A DNA stretch of 64,000 nt, from positions 62,001 through 126,000 of the forward strand of contig NZ_QNRK01000012.1 of assembly GCF_003315135.1 (NCBI RefSeq), given 5' to 3'. This DNA comes from Roseiarcus fermentans. Lineage in GTDB: Bacteria > Pseudomonadota > Alphaproteobacteria > Rhizobiales > Beijerinckiaceae. Below are positions 1-6,991 of the stretch, piece by piece (position 1 is the first letter of the stretch; the number at the start of each line of letters is the position of its first letter). The notes beneath the pieces were generated by a model, which was not told where the DNA came from, did no database searches, and saw nothing but the letters and a program-made list of their open reading frames with translations. The position numbers were made by a program, and so were the translations under genes.

Positions 1-59
1 AATTCGACGGGGAAGCGGACGATATTCCCGCCCAGCAGGGACAACGTCTCGTAACGCAT
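1..59 (-). CDS. Partial hypothetical protein, N-terminus only
   Basis: Only the first 19 or so residues lie in the window; translation begins MRYETLSLLGGNIVRFPVE and runs off the left edge. The start is supported by a strong ribosome binding site, GGGAGG, seven bases before the ATG on the minus strand. The gene diverges from the ssb leader region. The fragment is too short to assign a family. Confidence 0.5.
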   Translation of the reverse strand, partial: MRYETLSLLGGNIVRFPVE

Positions 60-492
60 GGAACTGCCTCCCGGATCGAACAAACCATGAACAATTACCA
101 GCGGGCGCCCCGCCTCGTCAACACAAGATGTAGGGGTTTTGGAGAGAAAGCGAGAAAAGACCGGGAGAGAACAAGCGCAGGAATGCGCAAGAGACGGGAC
201 AGGAATGGGCTGCGCTCGCGGCCCGTGCGGTCCCCCGGATTTCCGTGCGGCCATGAAGCCGGACAGACCGCGCCGCAACGGCTGCGGGCGACGATTTTCC
301 CCTTCGGCCCCCAAGGGGCCGAATTCCTCGCGCGGCAAAATCGCCGCCCTTCGCCGTCCTCCGCTCATCGCTACGGCCCGCTCGCGAGGCTCGCGGGTGC
401 TGGCCCGGCCCGCCCGGCTTCCTTCGAGCCGCACCTGAGGGACCGACGGCACGAGCCGAAGGCCCGAGGAGAACGGAAGAAGGAGCGAACAC
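60..492. other. Leader region upstream of ssb, no gene seen
   Basis: This 430-base stretch separates the partial minus-strand gene from ssb. No convincing coding frame is present. It holds a long hairpin (288-347) and further GC-rich dyads around 368-390. Just before ssb is a good AAGGAG ribosome binding site. The left part (90-270) shows nothing I recognise. Confidence 0.5.
288..347 (+). promoter_or_regulatory. Long two-part hairpin upstream of ssb (copy A)
   Basis: The inner stem is a perfect 9-bp repeat, TTCGGCCCC (303-311) and GGGGCCGAA (315-323), closed by a 3-base loop. The outer arms GCGACGATTTT (288-298) and AAAATCGCCGC (337-347) pair with one mismatch. A related copy lies at 4216-4303, where one outer-stem base pair is changed on both sides at once. 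This suggests the folded structure is what is selected. By analogy with single-stranded promoters of conjugative leading regions it could drive early ssb expression, but that is inference. Confidence 0.5.
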
Positions 493-885
493 ATGAACAC
501 GCCCGCGGAATTCACGATCGTCGGCCGGGTCGGCGAGATCAAGCAGGTCGGTACGACGCTGCGCGTCAGCATCGCCTCGAGCTACAGCCGCAAGGACAAT
601 CGCGGCGAATGGATCGAGCGCACCCGCTGGAATGAAGTCACCATCTTCAGCGAGACCACGCGTGGCTACGTCAGACGCAACATCGGCAAGGGCGACCTCG
701 TCTTCACCTCGGGTTCCCTCGGCCAGACGCAGTGGGAGAAGGACGGCGAGACCTTCTACGGCGTCACACTCGCCGCCGAGCGTATCGAGCGCCTGTGCAA
801 GGGCCCGAACCACCGGGGCGACAAGGGGGACGAGCCCCAGGAGGCGCAGCGTCCGGCGGTCGACGATTCGGATATCCCGTTTTGA
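493..885 (+). CDS. ssb: Single-stranded DNA-binding protein
   Basis: The 130-residue protein has an OB-fold SSB domain over about residues 1-105 and the conserved acidic C-terminal tail DDSDIPF that recruits repair and replication partners. SSB coats ssDNA in the cytoplasm. On conjugative plasmids it is typically carried in the leading region and used when single-stranded plasmid DNA enters the recipient. The start follows an AAGGAG ribosome binding site by 7 bases. A perfect hairpin lies just downstream (895-914). The protein is shorter than chromosomal SSB (about 150-180 aa), as is usual for plasmid copies. Confidence 0.95.
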   Translation: MNTPAEFTIVGRVGEIKQVGTTLRVSIASSYSRKDNRGEWIERTRWNEVTIFSETTRGYVRRNIGKGDLVFTSGSLGQTQWEKDGETFYGVTLAAERIERLCKGPNHRGDKGDEPQEAQRPAVDDSDIPF

Positions 886-894
886 CTCAACCGA

Positions 895-914
895 GGGGAG
901 GCTTCGGCCTCCCC
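895..914 (+). terminator. Perfect hairpin downstream of ssb
   Basis: GGGGAGGC (895-902), tetraloop TTCG, GCCTCCCC (907-914): an 8-bp perfect stem with a very stable UUCG loop, ten bases after the ssb stop. There is no clear U-tract, so it may act as a weak terminator or protect the mRNA 3' end. Confidence 0.5.
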
Positions 915-965
915 GACCTTTGCTCGTCTCCCCCTTCCCTCCTTCCCGCCTCTTCGAGACCCCCC

Positions 966-1373
966 ATGTTCCACTTCGCGAAACTCCGACTCGCGCGCCG
1001 CGCCGACCCTCCGAAGGACGCCTGGCGCCGCCTCGCCGAACAGGTCGCCCTCGACCGCGCGAGCCGCCGCAGCGAGAGCAGAGCGCGCATCGCGCTCACG
1101 CTGACGCAGGACGCCGAACTCCGCTGGACCCTCGCCGACACCGGCGTCATCCATCTCCACGGGCGCGACGGTCGCGGCCGCCACGTCCCGGCCGTCTGGC
1201 GCGCGCCCGAGGACTTCGATCGCGACCGCGTTCGAGCCCTCTTTCGCCGCCTCGCCTCAGGTGCCCTGGTCGAACTCGAAGGGCTCTGGCGAACCCGTGA
1301 CGTGCGCGGAACCCCCTTGATCGATTTCGTCGCCCAGTACATCACCCTCGACGCCGATCCGCCCGTCCCGTGA
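966..1373 (+). CDS. Hypothetical plasmid protein
   Basis: This 135-residue arginine-rich protein begins MFHFAKLRLARRADPPKD and is probably cytoplasmic, with no membrane segment or signal peptide. Central residues look like a beta-rich domain (ELRWTLADTGVIHLHGRDG, ALVELEGLWRTRD). I do not recognise a family. It sits 80 bases after ssb, downstream of the ssb hairpin, and the ribosome binding site is weak. Codon bias matches the surrounding plasmid genes, which supports it being real. Confidence 0.6.
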   Translation: MFHFAKLRLARRADPPKDAWRRLAEQVALDRASRRSESRARIALTLTQDAELRWTLADTGVIHLHGRDGRGRHVPAVWRAPEDFDRDRVRALFRRLASGALVELEGLWRTRDVRGTPLIDFVAQYITLDADPPVP

Positions 1374-1416
1374 GCGCCGCGAAGCCGACAGTCGCCAAGC
1401 CGAAAGGAAGCATCCG

Positions 1417-1470
1417 ATGCGGAACCGTGCTACCCTACGCACCATGAACCTCGTCCTCGCAAGCCCATGA
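1417..1470 (+). CDS. Possible 17-codon leader peptide before the Uma2 gene
   Basis: An ATG with a good ribosome binding site (AAGGAAG, 6 bases upstream) opens a 17-codon frame whose TGA overlaps the ATG of the Uma2 gene in an ATGA arrangement. It may translationally couple the next gene. Alternatively it marks the true N-terminus of the Uma2 protein in a shifted frame. It is too short for more. Confidence 0.25.
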   Translation: MRNRATLRTMNLVLASP

Positions 1471-2042
1471 CGCTCGCCGAATTCCTCGCCTGGGAGGAGC
1501 GGCAGGACCTGCGCTACGAGTTCGATGGTTTCCAACCCGAAGACATGACCGGCGGCACAGTCGGCCATGCGGCCATCCAGGCCAATCTTGCCATCGCCCT
1601 CGGCGGACGACTCCTTGGCAAGCCCTGTCGATTTTACGGTAGCGACCTCAAGATCCAGGTCGCAGACGATCATATCCGCTACCCGGACGGCATGGTCGTT
1701 TGTTCGGACGTCGATCAACGAGCGAAGGTCATTCAGGACCCCGTCGTGATCTTCGAGGTGCTGAGCCCGAGCACCGCGGGCAAGGATCGCATCGTCAAGG
1801 CGCGCGAATACCAGGCGACGCCCTCTGTCCAGCGCTACGTCATGCTCGAGCAGGACCGGATCGGCGCCACCGTCCATGGCCGGGCCGCCGACGGATGGAG
1901 CGTCGTCGTCCTGAAGGAGGACGATACGCTCGCCCTTCCCGAGATCGGCCTTTCGATCCCGCTCGCCGAGTTCTACGAGGACCTGACCTTCGAGCACGAT
2001 CCGGCCGAAGACGACGACAGGCCGCCCTTGCCTGTCGCCTGA
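1467..2042 (+). CDS. Uma2-family putative restriction endonuclease-like protein
   Basis: The 191-residue protein matches the Uma2/DUF820 family, a PD-(D/E)XK nuclease fold common in cyanobacteria and methylobacteria and of unclear biological role. Typical blocks are the N-terminal MTLAEFLAWEERQDLRYEFD, the YPDGMVV segment near residue 72 and the EVLSPST segment near residue 95, which include the presumed catalytic acidic residues. The start has no ribosome binding site of its own and may depend on coupling to the short frame 1417-1470. A few N-terminal residues could be missing from this call. Confidence 0.85.
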   Translation: MTLAEFLAWEERQDLRYEFDGFQPEDMTGGTVGHAAIQANLAIALGGRLLGKPCRFYGSDLKIQVADDHIRYPDGMVVCSDVDQRAKVIQDPVVIFEVLSPSTAGKDRIVKAREYQATPSVQRYVMLEQDRIGATVHGRAADGWSVVVLKEDDTLALPEIGLSIPLAEFYEDLTFEHDPAEDDDRPPLPVA

Positions 2043-2198
2043 CCCGGTCTGGTCTGGGCGTTCGTAGCCGAACGGACCCGTCGCCCAATCGCCTGAGCGC
2101 CCGCCGCCTTTCCCCATCTTCCCCAAGATTTCGCGTCTCGCGCGCCGGCGAGAGCGCCGACGCGCGCCGATCCTCCTTCCGCAAACGGAGTTCGCCCC

Positions 2199-2522
2199 AT
2201 GTCCAACCTTCCCGTCCGGCGTGACATTCCCGCCGGCAAGATCCTTCTCGCCGATTACGGCGATCGCGACTACGAAGCGGCGACCCTCGAGACGATCGCC
2301 GAGGGTTTCGCCCCGCACCCGGCGATCCACGCCACGGTGCGACTGCAATGGTCGTCGCCCGGCTTCGAGCCGGCCGGATCGCGCGCTCGGTGGACGAACG
2401 GATATTTCGCGGTGCGGTGGACAGATCGCTGCGGCGCAACGCAAGGCCAGCGATACCCCGATACTCCCTCTGGCGAAGCCGACGCCCGCGCCCGTTTCGC
2501 AGCGCTCACGGCGCTCCGATGA
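2199..2522 (+). CDS. Hypothetical protein, 107 aa
   Basis: A 107-residue protein starting MSNLPVRRDIPAGKI, with a CGGAG ribosome binding site about 9 bases upstream. It has no signal peptide or membrane helix and no recognised domain. Its TGA overlaps the ATG of the MT-A70 methyltransferase (ATGA), so the two are likely cotranslated. Whether it modulates the methyltransferase is unknown. Confidence 0.55.
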   Translation: MSNLPVRRDIPAGKILLADYGDRDYEAATLETIAEGFAPHPAIHATVRLQWSSPGFEPAGSRARWTNGYFAVRWTDRCGATQGQRYPDTPSGEADARARFAALTALR

Positions 2523-3175
2523 TCGCCGGCGATCCTGGGCCGCTCGCGGAGCGACGCAAGTATCGGGTCGTCTATGCCGACCCGCCCTGGCTCTTCCGCA
2601 ACCGAAGTCGCAAGGGAGAAAGTCGCAACGCGCTCGCACACTACGATTGCCTCGACTTCCCGGCGCTTGCGGCGTTGCCTGTTCCCGAGCTCGCCGCCGA
2701 CGATTGCGTCCTCTTCCTGTGGGCTGTCGATCCCCTTCTCGATCAGGCCTTCGACCTCATCCGCGCATGGGGGTTCGTCTACAAGACCGTCGGCTTTACG
2801 TGGGTGAAGACCAATGCGAGGCGCGACGAGGCGCGCCCCGACGACGGCGGCTTCTTCACAGGCCTCGGCTACTGGACCCGCGCCAACCCCGAACAATGCC
2901 TGCTCGCGACGCGGGGCGCGCCTCGCCGTCTCGCCCGCGACGTCAAGCGCCTTGTCGTCGAGCCGCGCCGCGAACATAGTCGAAAACCGGACACCGTCCG
3001 CAGGCGGATCCAGCGTCTCGTCGAAGGCCCCTATGTCGAACTCTTCGCCCGCGAAACGCGACCAGGCTGGGACGGGTGGGGCGGGGAGCTCGGGATCTTT
3101 GACGCAGGCCTGGTCCAGACGCGCCGCCGCCCAATCCGCCCGCAGATTGCAGGGCCCGATCCCTTCACGCGATAG
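2519..3175 (+). CDS. MT-A70 family DNA adenine methyltransferase
   Basis: The 218-residue protein carries the hallmark DPPW motif at residues 21-24 (YADPPW), used by amino-methyltransferases of the MT-A70 class to hold the target adenine. The segment DDCVLFLWAVDPLLDQAFDLI and the GFVYKTVGFTWVKTN block are also typical. It transfers a methyl group from S-adenosylmethionine, probably to the N6 of adenine in DNA. Carried on a mobile element it could protect the incoming plasmid from host restriction or mark replication. The start is fixed by the ATGA overlap with the upstream gene. Confidence 0.85.
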   Translation: MIAGDPGPLAERRKYRVVYADPPWLFRNRSRKGESRNALAHYDCLDFPALAALPVPELAADDCVLFLWAVDPLLDQAFDLIRAWGFVYKTVGFTWVKTNARRDEARPDDGGFFTGLGYWTRANPEQCLLATRGAPRRLARDVKRLVVEPRREHSRKPDTVRRRIQRLVEGPYVELFARETRPGWDGWGGELGIFDAGLVQTRRRPIRPQIAGPDPFTR

Positions 3176-3179
3176 GTCG

Positions 3180-3527
3180 ATGCCCGAGATGGATTCCCAC
3201 CTCCCCCCGTCTCACGCGGAACAGCGGGTCTTCGTGCGTGCGATGGGCTGCGGCGTCGAGGACTTCATCGCCCGGTTCGGAGCGGAGCCGGCGATCCGAC
3301 GCGTGAAGACCGAATTGCGGCGCGCCAGGCGCGCCCGCTCGAGGAAGCTCTATCAATTCTGGAGCACGATGCTCGTCCGCCTCGAGGCGGACATCGCGGC
3401 TCAGGCGCCACACGGCGTAACCACAGCCCGAACGCCTCCAGTGACGCGACGGACAGGCTGGAGACCGGGCGAGGACCTTTCGGTCCCCGCCGGCGACGTC
3501 GCTCGAGCAGCCCTTCCCGGCTCATAG
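3180..3527 (+). CDS. Hypothetical basic protein
   Basis: A 115-residue protein starting five bases after the methyltransferase stop. Its central part (about residues 20-75) is helical and basic (RRVKTELRRARRARSRKLYQ), which might bind nucleic acid. No family is recognised. Its C-terminal 25 residues run across the hairpin that ends the decayed inverted duplication (3469-3490), so the last part may be junk acquired at the duplication boundary. Confidence 0.5.
   Translation: MPEMDSHLPPSHAEQRVFVRAMGCGVEDFIARFGAEPAIRRVKTELRRARRARSRKLYQFWSTMLVRLEADIAAQAPHGVTTARTPPVTRRTGWRPGEDLSVPAGDVARAALPGS
3469..3490 (-). repeat. Dispersed hairpin GCGGGGACC-GAAA-GGTCCYCGC, copy 1
   Basis: On the minus strand this reads GCGGGGACC, GAAA loop, GGTCCTCGC. 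It lies just past the 3' end of the decayed gene copy 3500-4099, mirroring the hairpin after the intact copy (5035-5056). One arm base differs from perfect pairing. Confidence 0.6.
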
Positions 3528-4099
3528 CGCACTTGTCTCGAGCTGGACGTCGCGAGGAGCTTGTCAGAGGCCCGCGCGTCTTCGCCGGCGAGGTCCTGAA
3601 GGCGGCCTGACGAGCGCAGACGCGGCGGCGAGGAGGCACGCCTTGCAGGAGCAAAGCGTTCGTCGACGCCCGGATGGCAAGGCCGAGCTTGCTCTCGAAG
3701 CCGATCAGAACGCGGCGCTTGTGGCGCAGCCGAGATCAGCACCCATGCGGCGACGCGGACCTCGCTGTCCCTCTTTCTGCGCGCGACGAACCGCCCCGCG
3801 CCGATCGCGAATTCGGAGAGAGGCTCTCCCCGGCGTCTCGCTGAGAGCGCATGGTTCGCCGCAACATTGTCGTCGAGCGAGCCCTCGAACGCCGATCCGC
3901 GACCCGCTCGAGGGCGGACATCTCCGCACGACGCCGATCGCCTCGTATTCGGGAACGATGAGGTCGACACATCGGCGCGCAGCGACGGCCTGACGACGGC
4001 GCCGGGGGAGAGTGCGAAACTGGGCGGCCATCCGGTGCGCGCGGCGGAAGCTGGTCTCACGCGCCTTGGGAAGGACGTCGCATGCGATGCGCGAGCCAT
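3500..4099 (-). pseudogene. Decayed inverted copy of the 4447-5025 gene
   Basis: Translating the minus strand gives, scattered over different frames, stretches that match the intact gene: MKEPAAMARA versus MKEPTTMATT, DLIVPEYEAI versus GLIVPEYETI, AFEGSLDDN versus AFEGSLNDK, IGAGRF versus VGAGRF, IGFESK versus IGLESK, and DLAGEDARAS versus DLTGEEWKAY. The upstream leader (AGGGACATGAGCTGGCG versus AGGGACACGAGCTGGCG) and the downstream hairpin are also duplicated. Frameshifts interrupt the copy, so it is a pseudogene. The two copies diverge from a shared palindromic centre at about 4216-4303. Confidence 0.75.
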
Positions 4100-4215
4100 C
4101 GCCGCCGGTTCCTTCATCTTGCACTGCGGACCGCACGCGAAGCCCACCGCCAGCTCATGTCCCTCGGCTATGGGCGGCGATAAGCCCGGCCCGTTCGGCC
4201 AGCAACGGCTTCGGT

Positions 4216-4303
4216 CGACGAATTTCCCCTTCGGCCCCCCGATTCATAAGGCAAAAGAGCTTCTCGTGAGGGGGGCCGAATTCCTCGCGAAACAAATTCG
4301 CCG
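4216..4303 (+). promoter_or_regulatory. Long two-part hairpin (copy B) at the centre of the inverted duplication
   Basis: Inner arms TTCGGCCCCCC (4230-4240) and GGGGGGCCGAA (4270-4280) form a perfect 11-bp stem. Outer arms CGACGAATTT (4216-4225) and AAATTCGCCG (4294-4303) pair with one mismatch. Flanking sequence closely follows copy A upstream of ssb (for example CCGAATTCCTCGCG and CGCCGTCCTCCGC-like tracts), but the loop is longer here. It may serve as promoter or leader for the 4447 gene and, in mirror image, for the decayed copy. Confidence 0.5.
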
Positions 4304-4446
4304 CCCTCGGCCGTCCTCCGCTTCGCTTCGGCCCTCCGCTGCGCTTCGGGTGCATGCCGCCCAGGCCGGGCTTCTTCATGCCGCACCGAGGGACACGAGC
4401 TGGCGATGGGCCAGCGGCCCGCGGCAAGATGAAGGAACCGACGACC

Positions 4447-5025
4447 ATGGCCACGACCCGCTCCAAGTCCAAGACCCAGGCCTCCAAGACCCAGACCCGC
4501 CCGGCCCTCACCTTCGAGATGGCCGTCCAGCTCTGCCCCCACCAGGGCGTCGCCGAGAACGTCGCACAGGCCTTCGGCCTGATCGTCCCCGAATACGAGA
4601 CGATCCGCGCGGAGCACGCAACCGCCCTCAACCAGATGGCCGGTGCGTTCGAGGGCTCCCTCAACGACAAGGCGACCGAGATGCACTTCCAGCGGATCGT
4701 CGGGGCCTTCGTTTCCTCCGCTGTCGGCGCGGGGCGGTTCTACTCCGAGAAGGTCGGCGAGGCCCGCGCCGCCACCGCCCGGGCCGCAGACGGCGGCGAC
4801 GACGAACACGGCGCCCCGATCGGCCTCGAAAGCAAGGCGCAGCGCATCCGGGAATTCGCCGCCGACATGGCCATGCAGGCCTACGCTCTTCTCGCCGCAG
4901 CCCACGGCGCGATCGACGCCTACAAGGACCTCACCGGCGAGGAGTGGAAGGCCTACGAAGCCAAGCCCGACGCCCAGGTCGAGCAGAAGGCCGCAGCCTC
5001 CCAGATGGGAGCCTTCGGGGGCTGA
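4447..5025 (+). CDS. Conserved hypothetical plasmid protein, 192 aa
   Basis: The 192-residue protein begins MATTRSKSKTQASKTQT, a basic disordered N-terminus, then a mostly helical alanine-rich body (FEMAVQLCPHQGVAENVA, LIVPEYETIRAEHATALNQM). The GAGRFYSEKVGEARAATARA segment resembles a helical repeat or structural protein. The chosen ATG follows AAGGAA by 8 bases; an in-frame ATG 15 bases upstream (4432) lacks a ribosome binding site. I do not recognise the family. A mirror-image decayed duplicate lies at 3500-4099, and a perfect hairpin follows the stop. Confidence 0.7.
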   Translation: MATTRSKSKTQASKTQTRPALTFEMAVQLCPHQGVAENVAQAFGLIVPEYETIRAEHATALNQMAGAFEGSLNDKATEMHFQRIVGAFVSSAVGAGRFYSEKVGEARAATARAADGGDDEHGAPIGLESKAQRIREFAADMAMQAYALLAAAHGAIDAYKDLTGEEWKAYEAKPDAQVEQKAAASQMGAFGG

Positions 5026-5034
5026 CGCCCCTGA

Positions 5035-5056
5035 GCGGGGACCGAAAGGTCCCCGC
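5035..5056 (+). terminator. Perfect GNRA-capped hairpin after the 4447 gene
   Basis: GCGGGGACC (5035-5043), GAAA tetraloop, GGTCCCCGC (5048-5056): a perfect 9-bp stem. It has no U-tract. Related copies occur at 3469-3490 and about 52312-52333, so it is a dispersed element of this plasmid. It probably stabilises or attenuates mRNA between the 4447 gene and the 5091 gene. Confidence 0.5.
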
Positions 5057-5090
5057 CCTCCTATCCCTTCTCTTCTCCCGGAGCCTTCCG

Positions 5091-5462
5091 ATGACCGTCT
5101 CCTTCAACCCGCTCAAGGCCAACGGCCACACTTTCTCCCGCGTCCCCGAGTTCGACGATCTCGAGGTCTCCCTGTCCAACGACAACGCCAGAGACGTCCT
5201 CCAGGCCCTCGGGATTGACGACCTCTACTCGACAACGCCGTGGCCCATCGCCTGCTTCAGGGCCGTCCTCGTCGTCGCCCGCCGCAAGCGCCTCGGCCAC
5301 GCCTCGCCCGCCATCCCCCGCACAGAGACTCGTGAACCGGGCTCCATGCTTATGATCGATTGCGGCCGGGACGAGGGCTATGTCGAGCGGAAGCTCGCGC
5401 TTCTCTCCGACCTCGTGAACCGGGCCGCCGACGTGGGCGCGACCCATATCGATTGGGGCTGA
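5091..5462 (+). CDS. Hypothetical protein, 123 aa
   Basis: A 123-residue protein starting MTVSFNPLKANGHTFSRVPE, with a GGAG ribosome binding site 8 bases upstream. It is acidic in the C-terminal half (GRDEGYVERKLALLSDLVNR). It has no signal peptide, membrane helix or recognised domain. It follows the 4447 gene after the hairpin and probably belongs to the same transcription unit. Confidence 0.6.
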   Translation: MTVSFNPLKANGHTFSRVPEFDDLEVSLSNDNARDVLQALGIDDLYSTTPWPIACFRAVLVVARRKRLGHASPAIPRTETREPGSMLMIDCGRDEGYVERKLALLSDLVNRAADVGATHIDWG

Positions 5463-5564
5463 GGCCCTTCGCCCGTTTGCTCCCGTCGGCCGCGTATGCG
5501 CGAAGAGGGCGTCGCCGTTTGCCTCGAGCGCGACTGGCGAATCTGAACGATCTTCGCCGTCCGA

Positions 5565-6209
5565 CTATTTCGGTCGACCCGACGTCAAGTCCGCAAGCGG
5601 ACAGACGTCCATGGTCGTTCCGTTCGACATCCGAACCTTCATCGGCTCATACCAGCACCGGTCGACCGCGTTGAACATCGCCTGCCGCGACTCCGTCAGT
5701 GGCAGGTTCCAGTATTGCGAGGTCGCGTAGCCGGCGATGAAGAGCGCGATCGCGCCAATCGCCACCCGTGTGGCCAACTTCCACGCGTACTCGCGATGCC
5801 GAAACTTCTGTTCGAGGATGAGCCAGTTCGGGCACTCCTTCACGAGCGCGTCCGACATGCGGCGCTGAATGCCGGCAACCGATTCGTCGATCATCTGTCG
5901 CGCGTGCGCGCTCGCCTCGCCCGCGTTCTCGGCAGCGCGATGCGCCATCGCCAGCGCGTTCGAAGTCGCCTCGATCAGCCGTTCGACCCGGCGCCGATCG
6001 GCTTCGCCTTCTCGTCGCGACTTGTCGAGAATCCCCTCCGCCTCGACGACGATCCCCGCAAGCGCCTCGACGGACGCCCGCTGCCACCGAACGAACACCG
6101 CATGCGACCCGAAGGACTCGAATCCTTCCTCTCTCAGCGCCTCGTCCATGTCCCCGGCCGCCTCGCGAAGTCTCGCGAGGCGATCCGGGCCAACGTCCGC
6201 CGCCGTCAC
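5565..6209 (-). CDS. Membrane-anchored coiled-coil protein, third gene of Stb-like operon
   Basis: The 214-residue protein has a long helical region rich in Glu, Arg and Ala (about residues 10-125), likely coiled coil, then one transmembrane helix (VAIGAIALFIAGYATSQYW, about residues 150-168) and a C-terminal tail with two cysteines. A GTG start at 6209 is chosen because it overlaps the TGA of the preceding gene and has GAGGG 9 bases upstream; a longer start at 6260 would overlap by 55 bases. It ends the operon begun at 7644. A membrane-tethered partner of the upstream P-loop-like protein is a plausible role, but no family is recognised. Confidence 0.65.
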   Translation of the reverse strand: MTAADVGPDRLARLREAAGDMDEALREEGFESFGSHAVFVRWQRASVEALAGIVVEAEGILDKSRREGEADRRRVERLIEATSNALAMAHRAAENAGEASAHARQMIDESVAGIQRRMSDALVKECPNWLILEQKFRHREYAWKLATRVAIGAIALFIAGYATSQYWNLPLTESRQAMFNAVDRCWYEPMKVRMSNGTTMDVCPLADLTSGRPK

Positions 6210-6991
6210 GGCAACCAGCCCTCGACCGGTGCGAGGCGTTGCTCCATCCGGTTGATCCACGTCTTGATGATGAATTGATGCCCAAGCGACATCGGCCGGC
6301 CGCTTGCGCCCCGCTCGCCCTCGACAGCCTCATAGAGGCTCAGCTTTTCATCGCGCATCGCCTCCATGCAGGCGAGCTTCGGCATTCTGATCGATCGAAT
6401 GTCGTCCTCTATCGCTCGATAGCGCGGATCCTCCATGATGAAGTCGAACGCGCCGCCGGCGCCCTTGCCGTTCTCCACGAGGCTTTCATTCGCCACAAAC
6501 AATGTCCGCTCAGACCGGACGTACCCCTTCTCATAGATGCCCAGGGCGTGATGCAAATCCGCCGGCCTTGGACCCAGCGTATAGATCGCCAACAGGGCGA
6601 TCCCCGACGCCTCGCAGAACTCGGCGAGATTCATCTGCTTTGCGTGCGCTTCGAGCACCTCGTCGCCGGCGCCCATGTCGAGCACCATCGACACTTGCTC
6701 ATCCGCCATCTGACTGACGACCTCCGTCACCCATTCGGCGACGTCGCCGATCTCCGTCCCTTCGGGACGCAGCGCTCCCCCCGCCTTTCCGACGGGATAC
6801 AGGTCCGACAACGTCGCGTTGCGACGATCGCCGTCAGCGACCTTGATCATCGTTCCACGGCGTCTCGCCCTCTGAACAAGAAAGTCCAGAACCGTGGTGC
6901 CTCCAGTCCGGCCTCGCCCGAGACGAACCGCCAATACAGGTCGGCTATCCGCCACCGTGTCCTTGACCTCTTCAATCGCATGAATGTTCAT
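6206..6991 (-). CDS. ParA/VirC1/StbB-like ATPase-fold protein with atypical P-loop
   Basis: The 261-residue protein begins with a strand-loop-helix (LAVRLGRGRTGGTTVLDFLV, residues about 19-38) placed where ParA/MinD/VirC1-type ATPases carry their deviant Walker A. Here it reads GRTGGTT and lacks the usual GKT/GKS lysine. Later segments (VSMVLDMGAGDEVLEAHA, IALLAIYTLGPRPADLHHAL) fit the D-containing strands of this fold. The related proteins position plasmid DNA or the relaxosome. The ATG has AAGGAG 9 bases upstream and overlaps the upstream stop (ATGA). Assignment rests on fold-level pattern only. Confidence 0.55.
   Translation of the reverse strand: MNIHAIEEVKDTVADSRPVLAVRLGRGRTGGTTVLDFLVQRARRRGTMIKVADGDRRNATLSDLYPVGKAGGALRPEGTEIGDVAEWVTEVVSQMADEQVSMVLDMGAGDEVLEAHAKQMNLAEFCEASGIALLAIYTLGPRPADLHHALGIYEKGYVRSERTLFVANESLVENGKGAGGAFDFIMEDPRYRAIEDDIRSIRMPKLACMEAMRDEKLSLYEAVEGERGASGRPMSLGHQFIIKTWINRMEQRLAPVEGWLP

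Noticed and set aside
3867-5090. Long continuous plus-strand frame running through the inverted duplication into the 5091 gene
   Set aside because: It crosses the decayed copy antisense and the intact 4447 gene out of frame. Only the part from the ATG at 5091 has a ribosome binding site and normal composition.
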